DNA from: Lepraria neglecta
Taxonomy: Eukaryota > Ascomycota > Lecanoromycetes > Lecanorales > Stereocaulaceae
Assembly: GCA_033220425.1 (NCBI GenBank)
Contig: CM065650.1
Coordinates: 682,001 to 746,000 of the forward strand
Length of the DNA stretch: 64,000 nt
Direction of reading: 5' to 3'
Part shown: positions 21,587 through 32,586 of the stretch, piece by piece
How positions within the stretch are numbered: the first letter of the stretch is position 1
Layout: the number at the start of each line of letters is the position of its first letter
Notes under the pieces: generated by a model
What the model was told of the DNA's origin: nothing
Database searches by the model: none
The model's input: the letters and a program-made list of their open reading frames with translations, nothing else
Translations under genes and position numbers: made by a program

Positions 21587-23554
21587 ATGATGCACGCCGA
21601 CGGATTCCCTGAAGTTCTTCTAGGCTTGTCGATCTTTGTCTGTGTCGTGTGGTCTTTCGCAACCCATGTTTTGTTCTGGGAGCCTCTCTTCGAAAATGTC
21701 CGAGACTTTTGCCGAGTAGGAATCGCTCATCCACAGCGTGCACGACTGCTATGGCTGGTGGCTCTAACTCCTGTCATCTGGCTGCTCGCTGTTATAATCT
21801 ACTTACACAACGTCTTCGAACTTTGGGATCTGATGACGCTTGCACTCGAGAAGATAGCACCGGATCGTTTGATATACACGATACTGGATGTTTACTTCCT
21901 CTTTCTCATCTTCTGCGGTATTGTTGATTTGGTCCTCACTGGAAAATTCATACACCACAATCGGGAAGAGCTGGTAGATCTGGTTATGATCGTTAGGTTT
22001 AATCGGCTGGCTGATCTGGAAGAGCAAACCGCTTCTCATGAGGCGCCATCTGAAAGGCGCGTTTCAGTAGATGTTCATCCTAGAGCAGGAGCCTCTCTGA
22101 GTTCACGGCACTCTATCTACAGTTGCAAAGTGGGAAGAAAGGTCAGGGTGCCCCCTGAGGTCCGCGATGAACGTGTCAGGAGACGTCAGGAAATGATAGC
22201 GACTCAGGACGCCAAGGTCAAGGCTCGCATGGAGGAAATTAACTGCCGTGTAGAGGCAGAGAAGAAGCAAGGGGAGGAGGCCGCGGCTGCATCAAGCCAC
22301 GCCACTGGCGTTTCATCATTTTTATGGCTTTGACGGTGAGGAAGACTACAGCAACGCCCGCGCCAGAGAGATTAAGAGTCGGGTGAAGCGAATTATTACT
22401 TCCTCAGAAGCTCAAGCCGACACGAACCCATTCGCCGGCTTCACCGACGGTGAGGATGATGACCGCCAGAAGCTCCGCGTGAGAGATCTCACAACGCAGC
22501 CAGAGGCATCAAAAAACCCCACCAATAACCAAGGCGACTCGGACATATTCTTCCACATCGACAGTGATGGTGATCCAATTCAACCGACGCCCTCTTCTTC
22601 AGCCTCACCACCCACAAAGACCTCTGAGAAGAAATGTCACCACGATCCGGACTTCGATGAATTGTACGATGTCTCGGACTCGGATAGTTGTTCGTTATGC
22701 TGCTCCACTCGCAAACAATCACTTCAGTCCACTAGACTAGCTACACATAGAGAGCCTTTGACTCTGACTTCTCCTAATGCTCTTATCGGTCGATATCCCT
22801 CCGACGCCGACGCCGAGCTGACTGATGCTCACCGGAAGCTGAATCTGGACCCCAACAGGAAGCGAAAAAGTGGGAAATACGTCAGGAAATCCAAAGGGTA
22901 CAGTTCCTCCTTCCCAACTCAAGAGCATCGTTGCGAAAAAGTCGAGCCATCAGAACGCGCGAAATCATTATGTGCCGAATTGCTTGGAAAACCAGACCTG
23001 GAGAAATTTGAAGGATCCAACATATTGGAGAGGAGGAAGAAATGGAAGGCTTGGTTTAAGGATGCGCGTAGGAAGGCGAACTCGCCCGAAACTCATGAGG
23101 GATACGAACTAGACACCGAGGTCGCACCCTTTTTTGACCAAGGTGTCCCCGAACCATGCAGCCAACAAAGCACGAGCGCACAAACAGGTCTCCGAGATCC
23201 AATGGAACAAGAAGAGTTGACACGAATAAGCGTTCCACGCGAGCCGCCATACCAAGCTGCTATCGCAAAATGTCCTCCCCGAGCTAGGTATACATGCGTG
23301 CAATATGTGCTGGCCTATGAAGGCCGTACCAACAACAACCAGTGTCCGCAGCCTATGAGGGCAATGACGCCGCTGTCTCTCTCGATACCACCTCTGACCC
23401 TTCCAATCCCGCTGTTGACGCTCCGATTTCACAGCTGTTCCTTACGGACCCGGATCCGCTTACGCCGACTGAGCTGCGAGAGATGTGGCCTCAGCCGCAG
23501 TGGTATTATAGTGGGACTACTATGCATCCTAGTGGGGATGATACGAACTGGTGA
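21587..23554 (+). CDS. Membrane protein of unknown function, frame break in a T run
   Basis: I do not recognise the family. The first part has three membrane segments (LLGLSIFVCVVWSFATHVLF, LLWLVALTPVIWLLAVIIYL and IYTILDVYFLFLIFCGIVDL), then a charged cytosolic tail. At the T5 run 22319-22323 the frame ends (..SSFLWL stop); with T4 it continues ..SSFYGFDGEEDYSNARA.. into a long second frame rich in Ser, Asp and Lys, including FAGFTDGEDDDRQ and a basic WKAWFKDARRKA. Near the end, a 62-nt intron (about 23298-23359) would switch to the frame ending WYYSGTTMHPSGDDTNW at 23554; without it translation ends at 23638 in an unlikely low-quality tail. Two genes are possible but less likely. Confidence 0.55.
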
Positions 23555-23888
23555 TAGGGGTGGACGGAATAAGCATTCGAATGCGTTATACAATGATGAG
23601 ATGATTGCTTTTAAGAAAAGTGATATCTAATGAAGATTTCTCGCCTCTGTCGCGACGGGAATTAGCCATTGGCGGTATATACATAATGTTTGTTTTTACC
23701 GAGCGCGGGGAAGGGAGAGCGAATCCTTGTGCTGGAACATGCAGCTAGGTAGAAGAGTATTAGAGTATAACGCACAGTCATGCCTGCTGACTAATTTCAG
23801 CTAGCTGGTAGACTGCACCTTCCAACTCAGATGTTCCTGCTAGCCTGATCCATCTTTCGCGTTACTTTCAAATTGTAGGTATCCAACT
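23555..23888. other. Intergenic, 334 bp
   Basis: Terminal region of the membrane-protein gene and promoter of the ubiquitin-like-domain gene. Nothing recognisable was found. Confidence 0.4.
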
Positions 23889-25684
23889 ATGTCTTTCGGG
23901 TTTTCCGTAGGAGACTTCATCACAACAGGAAAGCTTATACTTGACATCATCTCCTCGCTCCGGTCTTCCGCCATTGCGGAGTACCGCGAGTTAATCCTTG
24001 AACTTGATGGACTCCAGCGCGCTTTACATGGCATCGAGCATCTCAAATCGGACCCAAGTCAGGAAGCTGCTATCAATGGCATCAAAGTGGCTGCGTTGAT
24101 GTGTCAGTACCCTCTCGATGAGTTTGCTGGAAATTTGAGGAAGTTTGAAGGCCTGAGCGGGACTGCAGCCAATAAGGCTACCAAATTGGAGGCACCGAAG
24201 TTGTGGGTAAAGAAGCTGAAATGGGGCTTTTGTATGAAAGAAGAGGTCAATAAGCTGAGGGCGTACATCGTAGTGCATGTGGGAAGCCTGAATATGGGGT
24301 TGATTACGCAGGGACTGCGAGTGCTAGCCTTACTTGACAGGATTCATCACTGGCAGAGCTGACCGTTACAGGATCTCAACGTCATTGGCTGCCGAACAAG
24401 CGAGTCAAGGGCGAGCCACTTTGGAAGAACAAATTGAGGAATCCTATAAAGTCATTTCTCAAACCCACAACAGCCTTGGTATCAACAATCATGTTGCTCG
24501 GAATAACGAATCGATGCTCGTAAAGTTGTCTAACATCACGCGGTTTGTCGGTGATAAATAAGCACTGATGATGCTCTAGCTAACTGAAGGCAGAGATGTC
24601 GTGTCTCAATTGAAGACACTTGTCGACCTTGCTAGCAAGATCTGGCAGTTGAATCTACAGATAATGGACTGCATAGCTAGCCTCCAGACATCGAATCGGT
24701 TACCGGATCTAAGGTTCACGTGGGCTCAAGAACCGGTCAGATTCGAAGACGCACTGGGTCGTGTTCTCCCGGTTCCTTCGGAATACAATTGGCGGGTGAG
24801 CAACATCATATACCAATTACAGCCAAGCCGCTGTCACTGACTTTCAGTGCTACAAGAAACTAGAAGCCATCATTCTCGACCAGTTTCAAGACGGCTTAGG
24901 ACACCAGAAAGTCCGTGCTGGCGAGTATGAGCTCTTCAAATCTCTAGATAGCTCGCAGATCGTGGATCGATCAGTGGAAGAGCCTCTGACACCTGGACTG
25001 GCCATTACGATGGCGATAATATTTGGCCAGTATGAATCAGGACCGTTGAATCGGTGCCCGAGACCTGAGTGCAGATCTACTAACGTGACGCGAAAAGAAG
25101 CGGGGGGTATCATATGGTATTTCTCCTACACTCTTCTCACTGTAAATTGCTCCCTTGTAATAAAAATCCACAGTCGCGTCTGTCAAGCATGGTTTGACTT
25201 TTCCCGAAGCTCTCTGCCAAGGCCTTTGCGTCCACACAGCCATCAGAATGCTGGAAACCTCACACCAAACCTGCGAGGCACGAAGCGAAAATTACACAAT
25301 ATGAGTGACACCGAGCAACTTGATACACAAAAGGTCCACGCAATATTGCGAACGGAGAGAAAAAGATACAAGAACGTTCGCTTCCATTTTACCAAAATGA
25401 CAGATACGCCCAATCTGCCCAACATCAGAGCACCAGCAGGGAAGATGCGATCAGGGAAGATGCGATCAGGAAATCGTCTCGGTGAGGCAAGGCCATCTCA
25501 TTATCCGATGTATCGATGGGGCAGCAAAAGCACTTGCACAGTCTCGTCTGGCATTACTCACGTAGACGAGGATTGGACGGCTCATAGGACTGAAGTTCAT
25601 TCTCGCAACAAATATTGTGCATCCGAGCGACAGCAAAATGGTTGGCTCTTTTCAAAGACACCGCTAGAAGAACACCAATGCTGA
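23889..25684 (+). CDS. Fungal ubiquitin-like-domain protein with C-terminal zinc-ribbon-like motif
   Basis: The N-terminus MSFGFSVGDFITTGKLILDI is typical of fungal helical N-domains found ahead of ubiquitin-like or STAND modules. A helical region follows (INGIKVAALMCQYPLDEF, MKEEVNKLRAYIVVHVGSLN). Later exons, joined in phase, read NITRDVVSQLKTLVDLASK, then FEDALGRVLPVPSEYNWR and CYKKLEAIILDQFQDGLGHQ, KVRAGEYELF, characteristic of the fungal ubiquitin-like domain. Then CPRPEC and, after a 53-nt intron, CRVC suggest a zinc site. A basic, low-complexity tail carries a perfect 15-nt tandem repeat (GKMRSGKMRSG, about 25440-25470) and ends at 25684. The first intron near 24299-24371 is not resolved: the obvious helix LITQGLRVLALLDR runs into a stop and the next segment resumes in another frame. 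Confidence 0.65.
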
Positions 25685-25783
25685 CCGGCACTTATAGACT
25701 CTTCTTCGGAGAGCTTTTGCGAGCAAAGTCGTTCGTGGCATGCAGACACGCTCCCTAAACTAGGTGCTAAGGCAGAACTCAAT

Positions 25784-27129
25784 ATGATTAAACATACGCA
25801 GCTAAAACTGCAAGCCTTGAGACGAGAACCCCATTCGCCTCGTTACCAACGTTTGGCAGGCATAACCGCGCTGAATGCTACGCTTGCCGAAGAGAAAAAT
25901 CAAGCTAAGGAGATTTCTAGTTACAATGACCTCAAACCTTGCACCAGATGCCAGGTTCTCGAGAAGCCGGTATGACTACCAGCAGTCTACAGATTTCAAT
26001 GAGCTGATAATATTATGATAAAGTGCGACGGCAGAGATCCTTGCGCTGAGTGCAGTCATGCTAATTCTCTTGACCGGAACCGTCGATGCATTCGATTAGG
26101 TGCTCAAGATCTAATATGTTGCTTAGATGGTTGGAAAGTGGACTACGGGTATTACGACCATTTGTCCTCATCAATAAAATCTTGCGTGGCCCTTGCCGAA
26201 GCTCCACAAGTTATTATCCGTTTCACCCACGGACTCGGTCCTACCGAGGCCATATTCATATCGAAGAATCTAATAGAGCAGGAAGCCAGTTCTGAACTCT
26301 CCAAAGCCCCAGCTATGCCTTATCACCCCAGATCTAACACCAGCGAAATCATCTACTGCGCAACTCCCTTTAATCTAGATCGTTATCTAGAACAACATAT
26401 CGATGACTATTTTGAGAGGTTCTTGGACAGTTCACCTCTTATGGTAGCCTTTACAAGGCAATTTCTGAGGACAGCTCGCAATCATCTTATTCGAAAAGGT
26501 GCTCCATGGCTACGAGACGCACTGAAATTGATCGTTGCCTATAATTTGACATTCCATGATCTGACGATTTGCACAACCGACAAGAGCACCACACCTGCAA
26601 AAGTCAATAGCACCAATCCAATCTCGCGGGATAGTTTCTCCACGCCTACGGCGCTCAATGCAGAGATGAAGCACGCTCTAGCCGCAGAATGGCGCAGACT
26701 TCACACGGAAACTTTGTTGAAACTTTTCAAGATTGAGTGTGCAGGGCCGTTGCTAATGCTGCTCTCAGGCATTTTGTTGATCATCTGGGAAGAGATGCAA
26801 TACCACAGTCAGTGTTCTATGGTATGCGATCCTAGTCGGCAACGTCTCAGAGTAATGCTGATTCCACCTAGTCTCCTAACCAAGCAGATGCTTTCTGTCT
26901 GAAAATGCAGCTCACTGCTGTCCCCGGTATAATTACGCTGTTGAAAGCGAAATTCGAAACATTCCCACCTTTTGCGCAATGGAGTAGCAGTGAGCACGGC
27001 CATCTATTGAATCGCAGCGCCTCCAGATGCAGTGTAATGACCGAAATGAGGGACAATATTCTTGAGCATTGTACAGATCTCCCAGAGCGACGTAGCTTTT
27101 ACCCATTGACTGACCACTATAGTAGATGA
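25784..27129 (+). CDS. Zn2Cys6 binuclear-cluster protein (putative transcription factor)
   Basis: Exons 25784-25969, 26024-26821 and 26872-27129 give 413 residues. The first splice completes the zinc cluster: CTRCQVLEKPCDGRDPCAEC then ten residues to a sixth Cys, i.e. C-x2-C-x6-C-x5-C-x2-C-x10-C near residues 54-85. The cluster would bind DNA in the nucleus. It is preceded by a helical, basic-acidic stretch (QLKLQALRREPHSPRYQRLA). The rest is helical (YLEQHIDDYFERFLDSSPLM, LKLFKIECAGPLLMLLSG, TLLKAKFETFPPFAQW) without the usual fungal-TF middle homology region that I can recognise. The protein is short for the class. It lies 99 bp after the ubiquitin-like-domain gene on the same strand, so a misjudged single transcript cannot be excluded. 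Confidence 0.65.
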
Positions 27130-28362
27130 CTACCTACACCGCCAGAGCGCCGCTCAATTCAACAAAGATGATGCCACCTCCTTATCCTGCAAATTTCTGT
27201 CGAAGCTACTGTTCCGGTCATTCGATCTTGATCCGAACAAGACTCTTGAACCTAGCAGGAGCAATGGGACCTAGACGATGCTGGTGATGGGTTCCAACCA
27301 GAATAACTAGCAAGGATCAGAGACGAGATTCCAGTGAAGATATCACTATGTAGCTACTGTATTTGACTTGGTTTTTGAAATGATTGAACGCTCATCAGAT
27401 CCAAATGTTCCCAGCTACTCATATACTACGTCTAATCCCAGGCCATTTTCTAGAATTGTTCAACCAGGGCAATATCACAGCTCAGCTTCACAATCATGCC
27501 TTATACGAAGGCGAACGCGCACCCAGGAGATTCGTTGTTGTGAAGGCAACCTATGATACCAGCACAAAGACCTCTCTACAAATAAGCCGTCCAAAAAGCC
27601 CAAGATTCGCGTCGCAGTCTACCACTCCAAGGTCTCCAAAGCACAAAGTAGCAAGAAAATTAAGGCAGTCATGGAGCAAAGTGGTATGAATACTTCACAC
27701 TCCAGCCTAGAAATTGGGATCGTCTACTTGACCTGAGCCAGAAACGTCAAAATTCAAACTCCACTCACAGTCGATATCTCCTACTGCACGCACTGAGGTT
27801 TCAAGGAACCCCATCAACCCAAGCACCAACGACAGCGACCATCTGCCAACCCCCCCCCCACGCCCGACCGCTCGAAAGAGGCACTATCGCCCAACTCCCG
27901 AGACCTGGTTTTAGGCCAGAAACGCCAGACGGAGCATTCCCTAGGTATATGCTCTTCGCAAGTTGCAACACAACGCTGAGGTAGTCCGCGGCTCCTGTGA
28001 GACCTGAGTTTTTACTCCAAAATCCATCTTTTTTTGAGTAGTGAAATGTCTTTGTTCATTTGTGCGCTTGTGTACCTAGTGTACTCTATGTAATGAAGCT
28101 ACCCACGCTATCCACGTCTTAAGCGATGTCGTACACCTACTTCCGCCTCCCGCTATCTATGCACTCGAACGAGGTGAGGACACATCCTCGAATCCACCCC
28201 CCGTCCCTCAACGTCTCGATGCCTTGTACCACGACTTAGCAAACATAGGCGTAGAACTGATCTAGCAGCAGCCACACTCGTCCCCCAATTCCCACTCCCC
28301 ATTCTCAACTCCCACTCTCCATCCCCAACGTCCCACTCCAGGTCTCTGAGTCACCCGAGACA
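27130..28362. other. Intergenic, 1.2 kb, C-rich in part
   Basis: Open frames at 27368-27689 encode Ser/Arg/Lys-rich sequence without a recognisable family. From about 27780 to 28340 the plus strand is C-rich (including a run of eight to nine C near 27851 and repeated 'cccactctccatccccaac'-like words near 28290-28340), low-complexity. No gene is called. Confidence 0.4.
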
Positions 28363-29685
28363 TCATGCAGTACCAACGACACCGGTCTGCAAAGCCACCA
28401 TACCCAACGGGCTACTCGCCACACTCGCTACCTGCCCTAAAGTCGCATTGCCATTCGCAGCAGGATTGACCCACTTGACCTGCCCACTCCCACAGTCCCC
28501 TTGCCCCTCAACACCCATTCCAAACAATATCTCTTTAGTCCCGACCACAGACTCATCCTCCATCAAGTCAAATAAGCCTATAAGGCCCGCCTGCATCGTG
28601 CTGAGTAGTGGTCTATGCATACTCCGTGAGTTGAAAGAAACGAATAAGCCGGATTCCTGAAAACTCCATTCCATGGGCAACTCGACATCGCCTTGGACAG
28701 CACGGTCGTTCTGGACGCTGCGTGCAGCGTTGAGAAGGAGGTTGATTGTAGGGTCATGGGGGAGCTTGCCGTAGGGGCGGATGACGACGACCTGTGAGGA
28801 GAGGATGGGTTAGATGGGGTAGAGATAGGTGGAAGGAAGGGGTACGTACGTAGACTTCCGTTCCAGGAATTCGATAATGGTCTGGGTTGAGAGGGCTGCT
28901 AGAGGAAATCAGCCAGGACGTAGAAGCGGTTGAAGAGGAGGGATTGAAATACGCCGTGATATTTGTGGAAGTGGCATTGGTTACTGCGTCGTTCGGATTT
29001 GTAGCAAGTCTTGCCGCTACCACAGCTCCACTAGATACCGGTGCCGCTCCACTCGCCGCTAGTGCAGCTCCAGTCGCACCTGGTACAGCTCCGCTCTGAG
29101 CTGGCGCCGCTCCGTTCGCGGGCCCAACCCATGAAACGACTATCCTGCCAATGATACGAATTTGTCCCTGAAACACAGCGACTGTTACGCTTCTCTGACC
29201 AGTCCCCCCAGATGCTTCCATGAGCTCTTCCACTCCCTCCAGAGCTGCCTTCGCCAAACTCATCAAGAAACCCGATGTCCAGATAACTTGAATATAGACT
29301 TTAACGCCACTCGCGATGCAGGTATAGCCATCGGGGAGAGGCAGGTCATTGCCTTGTTCAACGATCTTCTCAGCAAGATCGGCCACGGCGGAGGAAAGGC
29401 AAACGAGTGCTGCGTGACCTGGGAGTTTCTGGCCATAGGGTTCAAGAGCTTCCAAGGAAAGGTCGGTCCCTGCAATGTTATAATGTTTTGGGTTGATTCT
29501 GGCGAATTTTATGTTAGTGAGCTGGTGGGCAATGGAAGGATTGGGGATGCTTACGCAGTGAGGCTGGACGTGAGATTGAAAGTGACTGGCAGTTCGAGTG
29601 TGTTATTGATTTGTATAGGATTACCGGAAGAGAAACATAGGAAGAAGATGGCGGTTAGGAGAGTACAAAACGTATATGGCTGCAT
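28363..29685 (-). CDS. Secreted protein with Ala/Gly/Ser-rich region, unknown family
   Basis: Exons 29625-29685, 28850-29469 and 28363-28791 give 369 residues. Exon 1 encodes a signal peptide (MQPYTFCTLLTAIFFLCFSS) and the long first intron (29470-29624) was set by phase; the exon 2/3 join gives IPGTEVYVVVIRPYGKLPHD. The mature protein has a globular segment (LSLEALEPYGQKLPGHAALV), then an imperfect repeat of Ala/Gly/Ser/Pro (GAAPAQSGAVPGATGAA..), then another globular part ending FNSRSMHRPLLSTMQAGLIG and a small-residue C-terminus. Few Cys are present. No catalytic motif or known family was recognised. An open frame on the opposite strand (29162-29737) is its shadow. Confidence 0.6.
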
Positions 29686-30358
29686 CTTGAGAGGGGCACT
29701 GGGTGACGGCAGCTTAATGAGAATAGCGACACGTTAGAAAGCAGGAAGTGTGTAAAAGCAATCATAGTGAAGATTTCGTTAGCAGCGGCTCCACTTCAAG
29801 GTTGTCGCAGGTCCATGGCGGAAGTGTTGCTTCGCAAGTAGCTTCTTTGTAGCACCTTGAGACCTGATTAAAAACTCTTACGAAAAGCGTGTTTCTTCGT
29901 TATTATAGCCCCACTTCCCCAGCTTCTGCATGTCTGCACCTTGGCACTGGGGGGGGGCACAAAGACTACCTCTCATCGAGTTTCAAGCTAACAGCATGTG
30001 CTACATCTTGAGTTCACTCTGGCCAATGTTTGACTTCTCCTGCAGTGCGCGGGATTGGATCCCATCCCGCCCGCGTCGATGCCTGGTGGCCAGCCGCGAG
30101 TCGAAACGACGATACAAGTCTCCAGAGGCCCTTGCGGGTGGCAAATTGGCATAGGGTCAACATTGTCAAGCGCGGGTCTTACGGTGCAATGTACCGATCC
30201 CTGCGAAAATCTTCTAAGGCGACATTTTTTTTTTGGGACTTATGCGACTTGCGCAATGCAAAGCCCTGCATCTTTCCGTTCATCTCCCGCGCAGGCGGAC
30301 TATACGTACCTTGAGATAAATTCTATAGTTAGCAAGCGCCCTGTGCTACCACTCTATC
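29686..30358. other. Intergenic, 0.67 kb
   Basis: Divides the secreted-protein promoter from the MEMO1 3' end. It includes G9 and T10 runs near 29949 and 30227. No gene or structured element was recognised. Confidence 0.45.
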
Positions 30359-31455
30359 TCATAGCACCGCGAAGGCGCTGGCATAGCTAACGCTGCTGTC
30401 ATTTGGTTCGACCACTTCGCTGCTCCGCTCGTACCTTACGAAGTGGAATTTTCCTTTGCCTTCTTTTATTGTTCCCTGCTGCTTGAGAACCTCGATCGCT
30501 GCCATTGTCACGCCAATCGGATGGCGTCCGCATACTGTATTTCCTGTATCTCGTAGAGTAGCGAGGAAAGCGTCGTGCTGACCAGATTCAACTCCCTGCA
30601 TAGCCAATTTATCAATCCGAGCAATGCTTTCGTAGATAGGTATGTCGTTCGGATGGTCTTTTCGTTTGAGAGATACGCCCTGCGAAGGGTCAGAGGTGTC
30701 GGAGGGTAGGTAATAGGTGTAGTTGAAGCGAGAGCCCCAATGGCAGAAGTCACTGCTAATGACGAACACATTGGATGGGTCTGCGAGATAAGGTGCTAAT
30801 AGAGCTCCGAAAGCTTTCTCTGTTGTCGGTTCCGTACTGCCAACCAAAATGGGAACGAGAGGTGGAAAGGCCGATGGGCTAAAGGATTTCCCCAGAAGAT
30901 GGTAAATGTATGGGAGATGCATTTCCAAGCTGTGTTCTGCAGAGTCGGATGAAGTAGACATGTCCTTGAACTGTGCACTGGAGCGTAATTCTGCTATCGT
31001 AGTCGTATCCAGCGTAAGGTTTCCCATTGGTGTAGCATAATGCGTGTGCTTAGAGAGGGCACAGCTGGAGAGGTAGAGGTGGTGGGAGGGGCCAAGAAGG
31101 AAGACTCTTTTACTACCGGCAAATCAATTGAATATTAAGGGGCTCAGGCCTTTTGGACATCGTACCACTTGGAAAGGTCGAGAGACTTGTAAGCCCAGGC
31201 GGTTGCCGGGCCTGAGTAGGCATAACCGGCGTGGCTATTGGGGGATGAGGTCAATTTACAGGCTAAAGGACAATTCTGGATGCTAAAGTTGGAGACTTAC
31301 GGAGCGATTATAACCCTTGCACTTGGCTGAGGAATACCGCCTATGTCCTCAATACTGGCGTCGACTTGATTGAGCCAGCCGTCAAGCTGTCTCGAGAGAG
31401 TGGGACCGTGGTCAGTGTACCATGAGCCAGCATGGCTGGCTTCCCGTATAGTCAT
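30359..31455 (-). CDS. MEMO1 family protein (Mho1-like)
   Basis: MEMO proteins share the fold of class III extradiol dioxygenases and bind a metal; in eukaryotes they are tied to cytoskeletal and redox control. Exons 31301-31455, 31166-31234 and 30359-31112 give 325 residues, usual for the family. Motifs: [17 protein letters not shown] at the start, [20 protein letters not shown] across the first splice, then [20 protein letters not shown] across the second, [33 protein letters not shown] and [18 protein letters not shown]. The metal-site His residues in HAG, PSHH and DFCHWG are all present. No defects were seen. Confidence 0.95.
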
Positions 31456-31869
31456 TGTATGGTACTTCTGAGGCGGTTGCCCAACTCTGGAGCTGATTGA
31501 TGGAGAACTTGGACGTTGGTTGGATCACTGGAGATGGAAATGATGTTAGAAGTTTGCTGGGAGCTCTTCCTGGTATTTGTGACAGTATCAGTGAATATTG
31601 GGTAGACCGTTAAGAGTAGCAATGTCTAACGGTCTGTAGTTATTACATGAGAATGGTGAGATGGAAGCTGTTTACTCTATCAAGGCAAGCGCAACCGAAG
31701 CCCTACGCTAATGTACGGTACGCTAGAACGACTTGCGCGTGTGCATCGCGTCCCCCAAAGATGAAGCCGTCATCAACTATCAAATGGACTCTCGTATTCT
31801 TCTACAGTATTCAAAAGCATCAACGTGCCCATTGTTACTCAGAGGCCCATAATTGCATTCTAATTAATC
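31456..31869. promoter_or_regulatory. Divergent intergenic region, 414 bp
   Basis: Separates MEMO1 and the small Cys-rich gene, head to head. No named promoter element was recognised. Confidence 0.35.
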
Positions 31870-32586
31870 ATGTCTCTTAAACGGAAACGTTCGACCTCTG
31901 CGGTATCTCCATCCACTTCCTCGACCGCCACTGCCTCCTCACGTGACCCATCCTCCAGCCCCAGCCCCGACATTTCAATGCTCTGCAACGCTTCCTTTTC
32001 TCCTCCTCCTGTTCATCGACTTGAATCTAGCTCCTCCCATTTGCATTCGCGAACAAGAAAACGATTCCGTGATAACAGGCCAGACGAGAGTACAATCCAT
32101 GGTACACCGCTATTCCCTTATATGATTATCCTAAGACCGCTTGCGCTGACTCTATTTCTTCCAGAAACAACCTACAACAAGCTATTCGCAGCGGCTCGAT
32201 CTCCTCCGCCTCTTCCCCACTCCATGTCTCCACCAACGCCAATCTCCCTGACCCGACCCCAGCCTCCCCAGCGGCAACATTCCCTCCATAATTTTTGGTC
32301 AATTCCCTCTTCAGCACCCAGTGTTTCGGATCCAATGATTGTTGTCCCATCTTCGGTGCCTACTTGCCAAGACTGCGAAGCACCTCTGGACCTGCCTGAT
32401 GCTGATGCCTCCATGGGTGGTATGGACGACGAGGACGCCAAGAGGGCAGAATTTGGTTGTCAATCTTGCGGTAGGAGGGTATGCGGGATGTGTGCTGTTG
32501 TGGACGTTGGGGTCGGGAGAGAATGTCTGCACTGTAGGACGTCGAGCCGAAAGAAATGGGTTGGCGGCATTGGGTGGATGTCATAA
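31870..32586 (+). CDS. Small nuclear-type protein with PIP-box-like motif and Cys-rich C-terminus
   Basis: A likely 63-nt in-frame intron (about 32101-32163, gtacac..ttccag) joins DESTIH to ETTYNKLFAAARS, giving about 217 residues; unspliced it is 238. The N-terminus is basic and Ser/Thr-rich (MSLKRKRSTSAVSPSTSS), a plausible nuclear signal. At 32275-32298 is QHSLHNFW, an exact match to the PCNA-interacting consensus Q-x-x-[LMI]-x-x-[FY]-[FYW]. The C-terminus has paired cysteines CQDC, CQSCGRRVCGMC and CLHC, likely binding two zinc ions. I recall no named family. PCNA binding would suggest a role at replication forks or in repair; that is inference from an eight-residue motif. Confidence 0.65.
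   Translation: MSLKRKRSTSAVSPSTSSTATASSRDPSSSPSPDISMLCNASFSPPPVHRLESSSSHLHSRTRKRFRDNRPDESTIHGTPLFPYMIILRPLALTLFLPETTYNKLFAAARSPPPLPHSMSPPTPISLTRPQPPQRQHSLHNFWSIPSSAPSVSDPMIVVPSSVPTCQDCEAPLDLPDADASMGGMDDEDAKRAEFGCQSCGRRVCGMCAVVDVGVGRECLHCRTSSRKKWVGGIGWMS

Noticed and set aside
27368-27689. Overlapping plus-strand frames after the Zn2Cys6 gene
   Set aside because: Low-complexity Ser/Arg/Lys sequence; no phase-correct join to the upstream gene and no family.
29162-29737. Plus-strand open frame of 191 codons
   Set aside because: Lies opposite the secreted-protein exons, which have a signal peptide, phase-correct splices and codon pattern.
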